From positions 2,852,001 through 2,916,000 of the forward strand of contig NZ_CP146963.1 of assembly GCF_037113525.1 (NCBI RefSeq): a DNA stretch of 64,000 nucleotides, given 5' to 3'. Under the pieces are notes generated by a model. That model was not told where the DNA came from. It saw only the letters and a list, made by a program, of their open reading frames with translations, and ran no database searches. This DNA is from Butyrivibrio fibrisolvens (GTDB taxonomy: Bacteria; Bacillota; Clostridia; Lachnospirales; Lachnospiraceae). The position numbers were made by a program, and so were the translations under genes. Below, in pieces: positions 62,519-64,000 of the stretch (positions are counted from its first letter, which is position 1; the number at the start of each line of letters is the position of its first letter).

Positions 62519-62929
62519 TTGAAAACACTAGATGAAGTTCGTGATTTTTTTGCAAATGACAAATACGCAACACAGGTTACGGGAATTGAAATAGTCAAAG
62601 CAGATCCCGGACATAGTGAAGTCAGACTCAAAATAGATGATCGGCATATAAATGCTGTTGGCGGACTTATGGGCGCAGTCTTTTTTACTATGGCAGACTT
62701 CGCTTTTGCAGTTGCAGTAAATTCAGATATCGATTCAGAATATGTAACCGTGACACTTCAAAGTTCCATAAGCTTTATGAGAACTGTTGGAAGCGGCACC
62801 TTAACTGCCAAGGCTGACGTTGTTAGAGACGGAAAATCCACCTGTGTATATGAGATCAGCATCTATTCTGATGACAATACGGAACTATGCAGAGTCGTAA
62901 CAACAGGATCCAGGGTAAGAAAAAAATAA
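62519..62929 (+). CDS. PaaI-type hotdog-fold thioesterase
   Basis: The 136-residue protein is a single hotdog domain. The core helix and catalytic region are HINAVGGLMGAVFFTMADFAFAVAVNS (positions 62640-62720), where the Asp in TMADF corresponds to the active acid of PaaI-like thioesterases. The start is a TTG at 62519 with GGAG six bases upstream; no ATG lies near. It is placed between iorAB and a phenylacetate-CoA ligase gene. It probably hydrolyses aryl-acetyl-CoA or recycles stalled thioesters. Confidence 0.88.
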   Translation: MKTLDEVRDFFANDKYATQVTGIEIVKADPGHSEVRLKIDDRHINAVGGLMGAVFFTMADFAFAVAVNSDIDSEYVTVTLQSSISFMRTVGSGTLTAKADVVRDGKSTCVYEISIYSDDNTELCRVVTTGSRVRKK

Positions 62930-62997
62930 ATATCTATTAAACAAAGGCAAAATAAAAAGAGATACGAAAAATAAAAGTATTTGGAGGAGACAAACAC

Positions 62998-64000
62998 ATG
63001 ATATGGAATGAAACCAAAGAGTGCATGTCACGTGATGAACTTGCAAGTCTTCAAAGCGCAAGGCTTGTCAAAGTCGTCAATAAGGTGTACCACAACGTTG
63101 AGTATTATCGTAAGAAAATGCAGGAGCTGGGACTTGAGCCAGGAGATATCAAAGGAATTGAAGATATAGAAAAGCTTCCTTTCACAACTTATGAAGATCT
63201 TAACAAAACCTATCCTTTCGGCCTTGCTGCTGTTCCAACATCAGAGCTTGTAAGAGTTCATGCATCAAGCGGAACAACAGGTAAGCCCAAGATCGGCGTA
63301 TACACAAGACGTGATATCGAAGTGTGGTCTGAGTGCGTGGCTAGATGTCTGTCTATGGCTGGTATCACAAGGGATGACATAATTCAGGTCGGATACGGTT
63401 ATGGCCTTTTTACAGGTGGTCTTGGTGCTCACTACGGCGCTGAGTATCTTGGAGCTCTTGTTCTGCCTATGTCTACCGGCAATACTCAAAAGCTTCTTGA
63501 TATGATGATTGACTGCAAGGCTACTGCTATTGCCTGCACACCATCATACCTTCTCCATGTTGCAGAAGATATAGAAAAGCTGGGGGTTCTTGACAAGATC
63601 AAGCTCAAGACTGCGATCTGCGGCGCTGAACCCTGGACTGATGAGATGCGTGATCAGATGGAGAAAAGGCTCAATATCAAAGCCCATGACATATACGGTC
63701 TTACAGAGATCTGCGGTCCCGGTGTTGCCTGCGACTGCGAGTACCACAAGGGTCTCCACATCTGGGAAGATCACTTCCTTCCTGAGATCATCGATCCTGC
63801 AACACATAAGGACCTTCCTGCAGGTTCAGACGGCGAACTTGTTATTACCAATCTTACAAAAGAAGGTATGCCTCTTATCCGTTATCGTACTAAAGACCTT
63901 ACATCTCTTGAGATCGACAAGTGTGAATGCGGCAGAACCATGGCAAGGATCCAGAGATTTAAAGGCCGTACCGATGACATGCTTATAATTCGAGGCGTCA
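62998..64000 (+). CDS. paaK: Phenylacetate-CoA ligase (C-terminus cut by the window end)
   Basis: I translated from ATG 62998, with GGAGGAG nine bases upstream. 334 residues are visible of the usual about 430. Motifs are WNETKECMSRDELASLQSAR, the AMP-binding loop HASSGTTGKPKIGVYTRRD, GYGYGLFTGGLGAHYGAEYL, AHDIYGLTEICGPGVACDC and GRTDDMLIIRGV, where the window ends. The enzyme joins CoA to phenylacetate or indoleacetate; run backwards with PPi it would conserve energy. The neighbouring iorAB makes the same aryl-CoA products, so the cluster serves aryl 2-oxoacid metabolism. Confidence 0.95.
   Translation, partial: MIWNETKECMSRDELASLQSARLVKVVNKVYHNVEYYRKKMQELGLEPGDIKGIEDIEKLPFTTYEDLNKTYPFGLAAVPTSELVRVHASSGTTGKPKIGVYTRRDIEVWSECVARCLSMAGITRDDIIQVGYGYGLFTGGLGAHYGAEYLGALVLPMSTGNTQKLLDMMIDCKATAIACTPSYLLHVAEDIEKLGVLDKIKLKTAICGAEPWTDEMRDQMEKRLNIKAHDIYGLTEICGPGVACDCEYHKGLHIWEDHFLPEIIDPATHKDLPAGSDGELVITNLTKEGMPLIRYRTKDLTSLEIDKCECGRTMARIQRFKGRTDDMLIIRGV

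Noticed and set aside
1..64000. tRNA, rRNA or other standard RNA genes
   Set aside because: I looked for T-loop GGTTCRA stretches with paired acceptor ends; the GGTTC in the 26-bp repeats has no tRNA context, and nothing else qualified.

Overview
The window looks like chromosome of a low-to-moderate GC anaerobic Firmicute, most likely a Lachnospiraceae member near Butyrivibrio/Pseudobutyrivibrio. This is inferred from gene content: a membrane-bound biotin decarboxylase cluster, a Re-type citrate synthase-like protein, indolepyruvate:ferredoxin oxidoreductase, Rex, single-chain glycyl-tRNA synthetase, and strong AGGAGG-type ribosome binding sites. No rRNA, tRNA, CRISPR array, prophage or complete insertion sequence was recognised. 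Most genes lie on the minus strand; starts were chosen by ribosome binding site, so several are shorter than the longest open frame.

1-35.8 kb is mostly core chromosome. In order: a two-component system (kinase cut by the window edge), a glycogen debranching enzyme, a five-gene sodium-pump decarboxylase/carboxyltransferase operon (acyl-CoA carboxyltransferase, gamma, biotin carrier, beta, oxaloacetate decarboxylase alpha), metallophosphoesterase-scpA-scpB, rpsU, alaS-glyQS-lipoprotein, era-recO, an M16 presequence-type protease, yebC, a CNNM/CorC protein, a membrane J-domain protein, alr-nnr, rex and an ABC-F ATPase.

35.8-43.9 kb is an AT-rich accessory island of small membrane, lipoprotein and soluble genes (including DUF5071-like and DUF5104-like proteins). 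It is broken up by five same-orientation copies of a 26-bp sequence which, in the coding frame, reads FIEPGSIN. One copy ends a stranded Rhs/YD-repeat fragment. The best reading is an archive of displaced polymorphic-toxin C-terminal tips and immunity genes with no parent Rhs gene in the window. Four of the five copies are about 930 bp apart, and the flanks differ on both sides of the 26-mer, so a cassette-like exchange mechanism deserves a check.

44-64 kb returns to core metabolism: malic enzyme, NADP-isocitrate dehydrogenase, an FCD-type GntR regulator and a Re-citrate synthase-like gene (oxidative half-TCA toward 2-oxoglutarate), with a palindrome lying on the -10 box of the citrate synthase promoter. 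Then come yitT behind a leader with two covarying hairpins, a divergent EF-G paralogue, tyrA-aroA, a PilZ protein, a chemotaxis receptor, queA, and iorAB-thioesterase-paaK (cut by the window end) for aryl 2-oxoacid oxidation. Two long imperfect inverted repeats (169 and 285 nt) with similar loop motifs lie at 3' ends of genes and are otherwise unexplained.
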